DNA from: SZUA-36 sp963727635
GTDB lineage: Bacteria; Pseudomonadota; Gammaproteobacteria; Xanthomonadales; SZUA-36
Direction of reading: 5' to 3'
NCBI GenBank assembly: GCA_963727635.1
Contig: CAVSHP010000007.1
Location: forward strand, 1-64,000
DNA: 64,000 nucleotides
In this document: positions 48,476 to 58,431 of the stretch, piece after piece
Numbering within the stretch: the stretch's first letter is position 1
How the letters are laid out: the number at the start of each line of letters is the position of its first letter
Made by a program: the position numbers and the translations under genes
Notes under the pieces: model-generated
Databases searched by the model: none
What the model saw: the letters and a program-made list of their open reading frames with translations, nothing else
Told to the model about the DNA's origin: nothing

Positions 48476-50594
48476 TCAGCCCACCAGCGCAAGGCTTGCG
48501 ACCCGGTCAAACATACTCTTGAGTTCCGCGAGTAGATTTAACCTGTTGCCACGTATTTCCGGGTCGTCGTCCATCACCATGACCTTGTCGAAAAACGCAT
48601 CGATAACCGCTGATAAACCGGCCAACAGGGTCAATGCCGACGTGTAATCAGCTTTCTTGTAGAGCAGATTCAAATCATTTGAAATGCGTCTAATTTCTTT
48701 GAAAAGTAATTGTTCTTCTTCGATTACTAATATATCTTCTTTAATCGTGCTGTCTGAATGATATCCGGATTTGCGTAATATATTGCCAATTCGCTTGTTG
48801 GCCTCGACCAGGTTTGATGCGACGTCGTGTTGCATGAAATCCTTCAATGCTTCGAGCCTGGCGACGAGATCGGGCAGCGTGCTCAGTGGCGCATCGAGTG
48901 CTGCGTTCACGAGACCCGTATCGTAACCCTGTTCACGTAGATAGTGTTTTAACCTGTCCAGAATAAACTGGCGTAATTCGAGCATTACCTGTGGTGACAC
49001 GGCAATTTGGCCCTGCAGCGCCAGTGCGGCAATTGCCAGACCCTTGTCAAGTTCCAGGTCGAGTTCACCATCAAGCAATATACGGACGAGTCCAAGGGCA
49101 GCGCGGCGCAGAGCAAATGGATCCTTGTTTCCGGTGGGTTTGTTTCCGCTGGCAAAAATGCCGGTCAGGGTATCGAAACGGTCGGCCAGCGCAACCACCT
49201 TGCCAAGCGCCTGAGAGGCCAAACGGTCACCCGAAAAAGCCGGCAGATAGTGTTCACCAATCGCCAGGGCAACATCCTGGTTTTCACCGCTCTGGATGGC
49301 GTAATAACGCCCCATGACACCCTGCAACTCTGGAAATTCTCCCACCATCTGACTGACAAGATCACATTTGCACAAAGCTTGCGGCACGCCGTGCAAGGGT
49401 GGTATCAACACCGGTTTCTTCGGCTATTTTCTGCGAAATTTCCGCTATACGTCGTGATTTATCACCAACAGAGCCTAACGTGTTCTTGAAATACAATGTC
49501 GTCAAGCTGCTTCACCCAGTCTTCAATGGGAAACTTGTTGTCCTGTTCCCAGAAAAAACGGGCATCGGAAAGCCGGGGTCGGATGACGCGTTCAAAACCT
49601 TCGCGTACGGCGTCAAAATCCTTGCTGTCGAGATTCGCGACAGCAATAAACCGGTTCATTAAAATACCCTGGCCATCGCTGATAACCGGGAAGAACTTCT
49701 GGTGGTCCTGCATGCTGGCGATCAGGGCCTCGGCAGGTACTGACAGAAATTCTTCGTCAAAACTGCCCATATGGACTTTGGCCACTCAACCAGGTTTGTG
49801 ACCTCGGCAAGCAGGGCATCATCAATCAGGGCCTTTCCACCGGCTGATTTACCCAGGCTCATCACCTGGTTTTTTATGATGTCCCGACGCGCGTCCTGAT
49901 CAGCGATCACACAGGCCGATTTCAATACCTGTTCATAATCACCCGCAACTGGAATTTTATGCGGTCCTGGACTATGTATTCGATGACCACGGGTTAAATC
50001 GCCGGCATCAAGACCGAACAGTCGCGCTTTTAGCATTCTTGAGCCATGCATGACTACAAGCCAGTGTACCGGCCTGATGAAACTGAAATCGTTGGATGCC
50101 CAGCGCATGGGTTTTGCCACGGGTAACGCGGCCAATGCAGTTTCCAGCATTGGCAGGAGCAGGGTCTCAAGTGACCGACCGGGTTTCTCCAGGCGGCAGT
50201 ACAACCATTCACCTGTATCGGTTTTAAGTGTTTCAAGCTCGTCGACGGACTTGCCAACAGAACGGGCGAAACCGTTAGCGGCAGGTGTCGGTTTATTTTC
50301 AGCATCGAATGCCGCGGCCAGCGCCGGGCCCTTTCGCTCGGTGACCTGATCGGGTTGACTTGCGGCAACGTTTGAAATCAATAGCGCCAGTCTTCTTGGT
50401 GTGTAATAAGCCCGGCTATTGGCGGAATCAAACGCCAGTTCAGCCTTTCTGAGTTGCTCCGAAAATACCTCAAACAGCGTCTGGCCAAGGATTGCCAGGG
50501 ATTTTGGCGGCAATTCCTCACAGCCGAGCTCGATCAGCAGGTCGGCAGGACTGTTCGAACCGGATATCATCCCGTTGTCGACTGGATTATTCAC
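48476..50594 (-). CDS. glyS: Glycyl-tRNA synthetase beta subunit (frameshifted)
   Basis: The beta subunit of the bacterial heterotetrameric GlyRS. The N-terminal part shows DLLIELGCEELPPKSLAILG and RTNDFSFIRPVHW-like sequence; the middle has LMASMQDHQKFFPVISDGQG-type sequence and RPRLSDARFFWEQD; the C-terminal HD-like and anticodon region has FGEFPELQGVMGRYYAIQSG-type sequence, KPTGNKDPFALRRAALGLVR and VMVMDDDPEIRGNRLNLL. Shifts are near 49775, 49475 and 49400. The start overlaps the glyQ end by 8 bases. It is essential, so the breaks are taken as errors. Confidence 0.93.
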
Positions 50595-51481
50595 CGCTGT
50601 TCTCCTTGAGGCCCGGAAATCCGAGCGCTTCCCTGCGTGCGTAATAGTTTTCAGCCACCTTGCGGGACAGGTTTCTGACCCTCAAGATAAAACGTTGCCG
50701 CTCCGTCACCGAGATTGCACGGCGGGCATCCAGCAGGTTAAAGGTGTGTGAGGCTTTCAATACCTGTTCGTATGCGGGCAATGGAAGATCAAGCTCGACC
50801 AGCTTGCCGGCTTCGGACTCACAGGTATCAAACCAGGCAAAAAGCGATTCCGTATCCGCATGCTCAAAATTGTAGGTGGATTGTTCCACCTCGTTCTGGT
50901 GAAAAACTTCGCCATAGGTTATTTTTCTGCCGCCGGCATCGGTCCAGACCAGATCAAAAATACTGTCAACATTTTGCAGGTACATGGCCAGGCGTTCCAG
51001 GCCATAGGTAATTTCCCCGAGCACGGGTCGGCATTCCAGTCCACCAGCCTGTTGAAAATAAGTGAATTGAGTTACCTCCATGCCATTGAGCCAGACTTCC
51101 CATCCAAGACCCCAGGCACCCAGGGTCGGGGATTCCCAGTTGTCCTCGACGAAGCGGATATCATGCACGGCCGGATCAATACCGATAGCCTTCAAAGAAC
51201 CCAGGTACAATTCCTGGATAGTTTTCCGGCGCCGGCTTCATAACGACCTGGTATTGGTAGTAGTGTTGCAAGCGGTTTGGATTCTCACCATAACGACCAT
51301 CAGTAGGCCGTCTGCAGGGCTGTACATAGGCGGAATTCCATGGCTCCGGGCCAATGGAACGTAAAAAAGTGGCTGGATGAAAGGTGCCGGCACCCACTTC
51401 CATATCGAGTGGTTGTACCAACACGCAACCCTGTTCTGCCCAGTATGTCTGCAGACAGTTGATAAAATCCTGAAAAGTCAT
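50587..51481 (-). CDS. glyQ: Glycyl-tRNA synthetase alpha subunit (one frameshift)
   Basis: The catalytic class II subunit charging tRNA-Gly. It starts MTFQDFINCLQTYWAEQGCV, then GAGTFHPATFLRSIGPEPWN, YVQPCRRPTDGRYGENPNRL and QHYYQYQVVMKP. After a frame change near 51210-51225 it continues VHDIRFVEDNWESPTLGAWG and LGWEVWLNGMEVTQFTYFQQ, ending GLKENSGE. It is about 298 residues after repair, as in E. coli. It is divergent from the amidotransferase gene at 51541 and overlaps glyS, forming the normal glyQS operon. Confidence 0.95.
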
Positions 51482-51540
51482 GAAAATCCCGCAATCCGAT
51501 ATAACCGACTAGTATAGCCAAGGGTAGAGCAGTACAGAAG

Positions 51541-52274
51541 ATGAATGGACAAAAAGCATTGAAACAAATTGCCTTGATCAAAACAGGCTGTACGCTCGAA
51601 CAGATCAAACCACGGCACGGGGATTTTGAAAACTGGTTTGCATCAGGTCTGGGCGTTTCAGATCTTCTGCAAATAGACGTCTTCAGACAACAGGCATTAC
51701 CCGCGCTGGAAAATCTGGCCGGTATCGTCATCACCGGTTCGCCAGATATGGTTTCGGCCAGGCTGGACTGGAGCGAGCGCACCGCACAATGGCTACGGCA
51801 GGTGGTGAAAACGGGTATACCGGTACTCGGCGTCTGTTACGGTCACCAGTTACTGGCGCACGCGTTGGGCGGTCGAGCGGGACCCAACCCGGCTGGCCGT
51901 CAAATCGGAACCATAAAAACACAACTTATTGATTTATATAAAGATGATCCCTTGCTCGGGCATCTTCCTGGCACATTTCCTGCGCAAACATCACACTCTG
52001 AAGTTGTATTGGAATTGCCGCCTGGTGCGCAACGCCTGGCCAGGAGTCCGCTGGATGACAATTTTGCCATCCGCTTTGCCGAGAAGGTCTGGGGGCTCCA
52101 GTTTCATCCGGAGTTTTCGGCGCCCGTCGTCTCGGATTACATACGCTACAGGGCCGATGATTTGCGGGGGGAAGGATCTGGACCCGGAACCTGTTATTGG
52201 CCGGTATCATGGAAACTGAAGCGGCCCATTCGGTATTGAAAAAATTTGCCGAACTGGTTTACAACCGGCCATGA
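51541..52274 (+). CDS. Class I glutamine amidotransferase, GuaA-like (one frameshift)
   Basis: A stand-alone amidotransferase domain of about 244 residues. The nucleophile Cys lies in VLGVCYGHQLLAHALGG and the catalytic His in VWGLQFHPEF; an ITGSPDMVS oxyanion segment precedes them. Near 52170 a run of six G should probably be seven, which restores the ending LLLAGIMETEAAHSVLKKFA and the stop at 52272-52274. This group includes proteins acting on gamma-glutamyl amines or unknown acceptors. There is no synthetase partner in the neighbourhood. Cytoplasmic. The function beyond glutamine hydrolysis is open. Confidence 0.85.
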
Positions 52275-52372
52275 AGTCAAAACCAGACATACTTTTGGTC
52301 TTGACCTGCTAACGCCGTCCATTCAAAGGCAAGTGAAGCTGAAGTTTTCCGTTCCGCCTGGTTTTGCCGTGC

Positions 52373-52822
52373 TTATTGTTCCTCGGCTTCAACATTAAAA
52401 ACTACGCCATCAACCCCGGTCACCTTAATATGGGTGCCCTCCGGTAAATCCGGTCCCTTGACCTTCCAGGTGGAATCATCCACCGTCACCTTGCCGACAC
52501 CGTTGACAATCGGAGAGCTGAGCGAAAAAACCCGGCCGATATATTGTTGTCCGCGCCGGTTCAGGTTGGGCTGGTCAGTGATCAATGGGCGGGTTTCCCG
52601 GTATTTTCGCCAGGCGAGGATCGCCACGATGGACGCGATGGCAAACAGTATCAATTGGGTTTCCAGGTCAATGGACGGGAACACCAGCAATATCAGGCCA
52701 ACGGCAGCGGCCGCGATACCCAGCCAGAGAAAAAAGAAAGCCGGGGCCGTCAGTTCCAGGATCAACAAAAGACCGGCGAGTATCCACCAGTGCCAGAATA
52801 CAATGTGTTCAAGCCATTCCAT
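52373..52822 (-). CDS. NfeD-family membrane protein
   Basis: A 149-residue protein with hydrophobic spans at about 9-27, 30-50 and 57-75 and a C-terminal OB fold (about 85-149, IGRVFSLSSPIVNGVGKVTV). NfeD proteins partner with band-7/SPFH proteins in membrane microdomains. The SPFH gene lies directly upstream with a 5-base gap on the same strand, which is the classic pairing. The frame is intact. Confidence 0.9.
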   Translation of the reverse strand: MEWLEHIVFWHWWILAGLLLILELTAPAFFFLWLGIAAAAVGLILLVFPSIDLETQLILFAIASIVAILAWRKYRETRPLITDQPNLNRRGQQYIGRVFSLSSPIVNGVGKVTVDDSTWKVKGPDLPEGTHIKVTGVDGVVFNVEAEEQ

Positions 52823-52827
52823 TAGGT

Positions 52828-53764
52828 TCAGGAATCTCCCGTTTTCTTATCGCTGATTACAGATTTGGCAATTTCGGTAATGCCTGCCAGGCTTCCGAGG
52901 ATGCCGGTGGTTTCCATCGGCAGCAGCAGGGTTTTCTGGTTCGGGCTGGTGGCAAAGGTCTTTAAGCGCTTCGACATATTTTTGTGCAACAAAATAGTTG
53001 ATCGCCTGCATGTCGCCTGCGGCAATAGCCTCTGACACCATGGTGGTGGCCTTCGCTTCGGCTTCGGCCAGGCGCTCGCGGGCTTCCGCATCCCTGAAAG
53101 CCGCTTCCTTACGGCCCTCCGCGTCCAGGACGATGGCCTGTTTCTGACCTTCCGCCTTCAGGATTGCCGCCTGTCGGAAGCCTTCAGCCTCGAGGATATT
53201 GGCGCGCTTTTCACGCTCGGCCTTCATCTGCCTGGCCATGGCATTGACCAGGTCCATGGGGGGCGTAATGTCCTTGATTTCGATACGCGTAACTTTGAGC
53301 CCCCACGGCGTGGTAGCCTCATCGACGACATTCAGGAGTTGTGCGTTGATGGAATCGCGCTTTGACAGGGCGTCATCCAGGTCCATGGAGCCCAGCACGG
53401 TACGAATGTTTGTCACTGTCAGGTTGAGTACGGCATGCTCGAGCCGGTAAACCTCGTAGGCGGCCTTGGCGGCATCGAGAACCTGGAAAAACACCACGCC
53501 GTCCACGGTCAGCACCGCGTTATCCTTGGAAATAACTTCCTGGGACGGCACATCCAGGACGCGCTCCATCATGTTGACACGTTGTCCGATCCGGTTAACA
53601 AAAGGAATCATCAAATGAAAACCCGGTCGAAACGTGGTGCTGTATTTGCCAAAACGTTCCACGGTGTATTCATAACCCTGGCGGACGATAATGACAGCCT
53701 TGCGGACAACGACAACTGCAAGAATGGTGACGATAATCGCCGAGATCAATGCATTTTCGAACAT
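52828..53764 (-). CDS. SPFH/band 7 protein, QmcA/paraslipin type (one frameshift)
   Basis: An inner-membrane scaffold protein. I start at 53764 (MFENALISAIIVTILAVVVV, a membrane anchor), with AGAGGG upstream; an in-frame ATG at 53836 is less likely. The band-7 domain has IVRQGYEYTVERFGKYSTTF, RPGFHLMIPFVNRI, VFFQVLDAAKAAYEVYRLEH and WGLKVTRIEIKDITPP. A long Ala/Glu-rich coiled coil follows (about 195-255). A frame change near 52955 restores the tail LPMETTGILGSLAGITEIAK. It is paired with nfeD and divergent from cmoA. Confidence 0.9.
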
Positions 53765-53907
53765 TTCAAACCCTCTTAATAAGCTTGAAGCCAGGATGGG
53801 TAACTCTTCATAATTAACCGATTTCTCCGATTTCAAAGATTACCAGAATTCACCCTGATCAGGATGCGCCAGAAGTCACTGGCAAAACGCCACCAACGGA
53901 TAAGAAC

Positions 53908-54639
53908 ATGACCGATGAGCAGGACAATTTGTTTGCCAAAAGCCGGGCCATAACCTCGGGGTTTCGTTTTGATGAGCAGGTGGTCAAGGTGTTCCCCGAT
54001 ATGATTGCCCGTTCGGTGCCTGGCTATGAACTGGTGGTACCCATGATTGGCATGCTGGCGCGGCGCTACGCCCAGCCAGATTCGCAAATTTACGACCTGG
54101 GTTGTTCCCTGGGCGCAGCCAGCCTGGCCATGAGCCTGGCAGTACGTGCCAATGGCACCTCAATTATCGCAGTGGATAACTCCGAGGCCATGGTTGTTCG
54201 TTGCAGAAAAAACCTGTCTGAAAACAGTGGCGCGGTACCGATCGATGTCCGTCTGCAAAACATGCAGGAAACACACATCGAAAACGCATCGGTGGTGGTG
54301 CTCAATTTTTCCCTGCAATTCCTTGACCTGGACGCGCGCCAGGCGTTGATCGAGCGGATCTCGGCAGGCATGCTCAGCGGTGGAGCATTGATCCTGTCCG
54401 AAAAAATTTGCTTCGAAGACGAACTCGAACAGGCCGATCAAACCGCCTGGCATCACGACTTCAAGCGCGCACAAGGCTATTCGGAACTTGAAATAGCGCA
54501 AAAACGCAATGCGCTCGAGGACGTACTCAGACCGGAAACCGAGGCTTCACACTACCAGCGATTTCAACTCGCCGGTTTATCCCGCTACCACCGCTGGTTC
54601 CAGTGTTTCAGTTTTGCCAGTTATATCGCGTTCAAGTGA
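53908..54639 (+). CDS. cmoA: Carboxy-S-adenosyl-L-methionine synthase
   Basis: A 243-residue SAM enzyme that makes carboxy-SAM from SAM and prephenate, for cmo5U34 in tRNA. It shows FRFDEQVVKVFPDMIARSVP, the SAM loop IYDLGCSLGAASLAMS, and ALILSEKICFEDE. The C-terminus HYQRFQLAGLSRYHRWFQCF is typical of CmoA. The stop overlaps the GTG of cmoB (GTGA), so translation is coupled. The frame is intact. Confidence 0.96.
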   Translation: MTDEQDNLFAKSRAITSGFRFDEQVVKVFPDMIARSVPGYELVVPMIGMLARRYAQPDSQIYDLGCSLGAASLAMSLAVRANGTSIIAVDNSEAMVVRCRKNLSENSGAVPIDVRLQNMQETHIENASVVVLNFSLQFLDLDARQALIERISAGMLSGGALILSEKICFEDELEQADQTAWHHDFKRAQGYSELEIAQKRNALEDVLRPETEASHYQRFQLAGLSRYHRWFQCFSFASYIAFK

Positions 54640-55586
54640 AAAATCCTTACACACAATTACAGGCATCAGGATGGCCTGAGCTGGCAGAACTTGGTTGGCA
54701 CCATCTGAAAAACTCAAGCCATGGTGATTTACCGCAGTGGCTGGAAATCATTGAGTCCCTGGAAGAAGGCGATGGTTATTGCCGGCTGGATTGTGCAGCG
54801 CCCGTGTTGGGCCGACCGGTAGGTAACACGACACTGTTGAGACAACGCTTGCTTGGTTTGCACCCCTGGCGCAAGGGACCACTGGAACCGGGTGGAATCA
54901 GGGTCGATACCGAGTGGCGTTCCGACTGGAAATGGGCGCGCCTGGAACCGCACCTTGATCTTGGCGGACAACGGATTCTGGACATTGGTTGCGGCAACGG
55001 TTACTTCGGCCTGCGCATGTTGGCTGCCGGCGCTGAACTGGTGGTGGGTATTGATCCGACGCTGGTTTTCGTCATGCAGTGGCTGGCGCTGCAAAGACTT
55101 TGTCCCGGTTTGAATAATTATGTTCTTCCACTGGGAATCGAAGACCTGCCAAAAGATATCACCGCTTTTGACAGCGTTTTTTCGATGGGTGTTTTATACC
55201 ATCGGCGTAAACCGGTCGAGCACCTTGAACAGTTGAAAAAACTGACCCGGCCCGGCGGCCAGATAGTGCTTGAAACACTGGTCCTCGAAGCCAAGGGTAA
55301 AGAAATTCTGAAACCACCCGGCCGTTATGCACGGATGCGAAATGTTCATGCGATTCCAAGCCTGGCGGTCTTACGTGACTGGCTGGAAGAGGCCGGTCTG
55401 ACCGGGGCAGAGTTAATCGACGTGAGTAAAACCACAACCGATGAGCAGCGAAGCACCGAATGGATGACGTTTGAATCGCTTCGGGAATGCTTGGATATGA
55501 ATAATCCGTCGCTTACGGTAGAAGGACATCCGGCGCCCGTCAGGGCAGCGTTTCTGATACCGGTGGAAGGACAAACTACCGCTTAA
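54636..55586 (+). CDS. cmoB: tRNA U34 carboxymethyltransferase
   Basis: This enzyme moves the carboxymethyl group from carboxy-SAM to 5-hydroxyuridine-34. I use the GTG at 54636, overlapping the cmoA stop, giving 316 residues. Features are GLHPWRKGPLEPGGIRVDTE, the SAM loop LDIGCGNGYFGLRMLAAGAE, SVFSMGVLYHRRKP and RYARMRNVHAIPSL, all specific for CmoB. Together with cmoA this is the full pathway after hydroxylation. The frame is intact. Confidence 0.96.
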   Translation: MKNPYTQLQASGWPELAELGWHHLKNSSHGDLPQWLEIIESLEEGDGYCRLDCAAPVLGRPVGNTTLLRQRLLGLHPWRKGPLEPGGIRVDTEWRSDWKWARLEPHLDLGGQRILDIGCGNGYFGLRMLAAGAELVVGIDPTLVFVMQWLALQRLCPGLNNYVLPLGIEDLPKDITAFDSVFSMGVLYHRRKPVEHLEQLKKLTRPGGQIVLETLVLEAKGKEILKPPGRYARMRNVHAIPSLAVLRDWLEEAGLTGAELIDVSKTTTDEQRSTEWMTFESLRECLDMNNPSLTVEGHPAPVRAAFLIPVEGQTTA

Positions 55587-55620
55587 GCAAAAAAAGACAG
55601 TCGACCAGGAGAATGAAAAT

Positions 55621-56100
55621 ATGACTTTTTCAACCCCCGATATTTGTGATGAATTCCCGGACCAACTGCAGGTACTGGAACCCCTGTTTATGGAATTTGG
55701 CGGCGTAAAAAAATTCAGCGGTGAGATCGTTACGGTCAAATGTTATGAGGACAACTCCCTGGTGAAAAGCACCCTGGCCAAGGCCGGTCGTGGCAAGGTC
55801 CTGGTGGTTGACGGAGGAGGCTCGTTAAGATGCGCGCTGCTGGGAGACATGTTGGGCGCAATGGCGATTGAAAACGGTTGGCGGGGAGTGCTTGTCAATG
55901 GTTGTGTACGTGACGTGGAAATGCTCAAGGACATGGAGCTCGGCGTGCGAGCGCTCGCCTGTCACCCGCTCAAATCCCACAAGCGTAATGAAGGTCAGCT
56001 AAACGTGATAGTAAGATTTGCGGGTGTCGGTTTTGAGCCGGGCCAATTTCTTTATGCCGATGAAAACGGCATGCTGGTGGCAAGGCAAAAATTGATCTGA
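55621..56100 (+). CDS. rraA: RraA-family protein (ribonuclease E activity regulator / aldolase-like)
   Basis: A 159-residue trimeric protein. FSTPDICDEFPDQLQVLEPL begins it; then VLVVDGGGSLRCALLGDMLG and GVLVNGCVRDVEMLKDMELG carry the glycine-rich anion site. E. coli RraA binds RNase E, while many members are 4-hydroxy-4-methyl-2-oxoglutarate aldolases, and this sequence cannot settle which. It follows cmoB by 34 bases with AGGAGA upstream of its ATG. Length and frame are normal. Confidence 0.9.
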   Translation: MTFSTPDICDEFPDQLQVLEPLFMEFGGVKKFSGEIVTVKCYEDNSLVKSTLAKAGRGKVLVVDGGGSLRCALLGDMLGAMAIENGWRGVLVNGCVRDVEMLKDMELGVRALACHPLKSHKRNEGQLNVIVRFAGVGFEPGQFLYADENGMLVARQKLI

Positions 56101-56144
56101 ACCGGGATCGTTGGCCGGATCCCATTTATACATCTATACATCAC

Positions 56145-56750
56145 TCACCCTGCCCGCGGACGACTCAGTATCGGCCAATACACCCAGGTGAAAATCGAAA
56201 ATGTCAGCATCCAACCGGTCGCAGAGAGATCGATCATCATAAGATAAGATTTGCCAGTCAGTGGTCCGAGCACCCGCATGAGGACCGTGAGCATCAATAT
56301 CCAGTAGGCAAAAACCGTCAGCCTTGCGGCCTGTAAAGGTCTGCCGGTATGACCCAGCGCAACCCGCGTGGTTACCGCAAGCACCATGCTGCCGATGGCG
56401 CCCATGGTCAGCGCATGCAAGGCAGCTGTTGGTGTAAATATCCAGCCAAATACCGCGCAACCCAGCAAGGCATAGCCGATTGGCAACCACAGGTAAGCAG
56501 CGTGTAAAACGAACAGCAGCGGGTTGGATATCGTTGCCAGACCCTTCCAGCGGCTCAATCTGAAGCCATGAACAATGGCTGCGGCAAAAGCGAGCAAACC
56601 GGTCAACCAATGCATGGGTATAAAACTGGCGGAAAAACCGACCAGCATTTCATGGCTATGCCAAAGCGTTGTTGCGGCAGACAGACCCGACCCGTGGAGC
56701 GTCAGCACCCACAGGAAAATGATCAGCACGGCTATCAAAATTTTCTTCAT
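56145..56750 (-). CDS. Short NnrS-like membrane protein
   Basis: A 201-residue integral membrane protein (start 56750, GGAAG site upstream) with about six spans. The N-terminus LWHSHEMLVGFSASFI and the C-terminal HAAYLWLPIGYALLG, LHALTMGAIGSMVLAVTTRV and ALGHTGRPL match NnrS, a haem-copper membrane protein tied to nitric-oxide stress. Usual NnrS is nearly twice as long; the middle spans after the first His motif appear missing. It could be a natural short paralogue, a deletion, or a related DUF. The reading frame itself is unbroken. Confidence 0.7.
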   Translation of the reverse strand: MKKILIAVLIIFLWVLTLHGSGLSAATTLWHSHEMLVGFSASFIPMHWLTGLLAFAAAIVHGFRLSRWKGLATISNPLLFVLHAAYLWLPIGYALLGCAVFGWIFTPTAALHALTMGAIGSMVLAVTTRVALGHTGRPLQAARLTVFAYWILMLTVLMRVLGPLTGKSYLMMIDLSATGWMLTFSIFTWVYWPILSRPRAG

Positions 56751-56979
56751 CACGAGCTTCCAGCGTTTAGAGGCCATGCTATCCAAATAACGCTATTCTG
56801 AAAAACAGGTCTTCCACGGCATTGGGGGATAGGCATCTCACCTGGAACCGTATTAATCATCCGTTGGAACCGCCGGGCTTGCATTGAAGCTTAATTCAGG
56901 AGGCACCAGGCTTTTATTTACTTTACATTTATTCACACGGTCCTGTACTACAATTCAAACAGGCAAGAAGAAAAATAAA

Positions 56980-58431
56980 ATGACAATAATCACTATCGTT
57001 TTTCTCATTTACCTGGCGATTCTCGCCGGCTTCGCACTCTGGAGCCGCGAAGAATCCCATACGATGAGTGGTTATTTCATCGCTGGAAAAAAACTTCCGC
57101 CCTGGGTCGTGGCCTTCAGCACCAATGCCACCGGGGAAAGCGGTTGGTTGCTGTTGGGTCTCACCGGCATGGGTTATGCAGTTGGCGCACAGGCATTCTG
57201 GGTGGTCGCCGGAGAGGTTTTGGGCATCGCACTCGCCTGGCTGCTTTTATCCAGACGTCTCAAGCGGCTGGCGGATGAATCAGACTCGATCACCCTGCCG
57301 GATGTGCTGGACGCAAGATTCAATGACAGCGCACACGTGATACGAAAATTGAGTGTGCTTATCATCGTGGTCATGGTGAGCGCCTATGTGGCGGCCCAGA
57401 TGGTGGCGACGGGCAAAGCCTTTGCCGGGTTTACCGACCTCGATTATTCGACCGGTGTTGTGGTGGGCGCCGCGGTTATCATCTTCTATACCCTGGTGGG
57501 TGGCTACAAGGCTGTTGCGTGGACAGACCTGTTCCAGGGCGTGCTGATGCTCCTGGGTCTGATCATCGTGCCTGTGATTGCAATCGATGCTGGCGGCGGA
57601 TGGAGCGCGGTCACAACCAGTCTGCGCGGGCAGGAAGCAGGCCTGCTGTCACCCTGGGGCCCACAAGGCAAAAGCACCGCGGCCATGGTCGGGATCGTGA
57701 GTTTCCTCGCCATCGGACTGCCATTCATGGGTGTGCCGCAACTGATGGTCCGCTTCATGTCGGCACGTAGCGAAAAAAGCCTGGTGCCGGCGATGGTGAT
57801 CTCCGTGATCGTCATTCTGCTGTTTGATCTTGGCGCGGTTCTGACGGGCATGGCCGGGCGTGCGTTGTTCCCTGGTCTTGAGGATCCCGAAACCATCCTG
57901 CCGGTGATCTCCACTACGCTGTTACATCCTGTATTGGGCGGCGTCATGATGGTGGTGGTGCTGGCTGCGATCATGTCGACCGTTGACAGTCTGCTGATAC
58001 TTGCGTCATCCGCTATCGTCCGTGATTACCTGCAAAAGATTCGCGGGTCTGCAAAGGTTGACCGTGCACTGGCGCACATGGGAAAACTCGTTACGTTGAT
58101 CATCGGTGTCATCGGGGTCGTATTCGCCCTCAACCAGACACCGCTGATTTTCTGGTTCGTGTTATTTGCCTGGTCGGGCCTCGGCGCTGCATTTGGGCCG
58201 GTCCTGCTTTGTGCGCTCTGGTACCCGCGCACCAACCTCGCCGGGGCGGTGGCGGGCATGCTGGGCGGGTTCATCACAACGGTTTTGTGGGTGCTCTGGC
58301 TCAAGCCTTACTTTTATGATCTGCTGGAAGTGATTCCCGGCTTTGCCGTAGGTTTAGCGTTAACTGTTATCGTCAGCAATATTGGCCGCACCGATCAGCG
58401 TAAGAAAACACTGAAAAAAGGAACAACATGA
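56980..58431 (+). CDS. Sodium:solute symporter family transporter
   Basis: A 483-residue inner-membrane carrier of the SSS (PutP-like) family with about 13 spans. Signs are FALWSREESHTMSGYFIAGK after the first span, AFSTNATGESGWLLLGLTGM (sodium and substrate site region), IIFYTLVGGYKAVAWTDLFQ and VVVLAAIMSTVDSLLILASS. The start is placed at 56980 before the first span; an earlier in-frame ATG at 56884 lacks homology. Its stop overlaps the amidohydrolase start in an ATGA junction, so it likely imports that enzyme's substrate or product. The substrate is unknown. Confidence 0.9.
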   Translation: MTIITIVFLIYLAILAGFALWSREESHTMSGYFIAGKKLPPWVVAFSTNATGESGWLLLGLTGMGYAVGAQAFWVVAGEVLGIALAWLLLSRRLKRLADESDSITLPDVLDARFNDSAHVIRKLSVLIIVVMVSAYVAAQMVATGKAFAGFTDLDYSTGVVVGAAVIIFYTLVGGYKAVAWTDLFQGVLMLLGLIIVPVIAIDAGGGWSAVTTSLRGQEAGLLSPWGPQGKSTAAMVGIVSFLAIGLPFMGVPQLMVRFMSARSEKSLVPAMVISVIVILLFDLGAVLTGMAGRALFPGLEDPETILPVISTTLLHPVLGGVMMVVVLAAIMSTVDSLLILASSAIVRDYLQKIRGSAKVDRALAHMGKLVTLIIGVIGVVFALNQTPLIFWFVLFAWSGLGAAFGPVLLCALWYPRTNLAGAVAGMLGGFITTVLWVLWLKPYFYDLLEVIPGFAVGLALTVIVSNIGRTDQRKKTLKKGTT

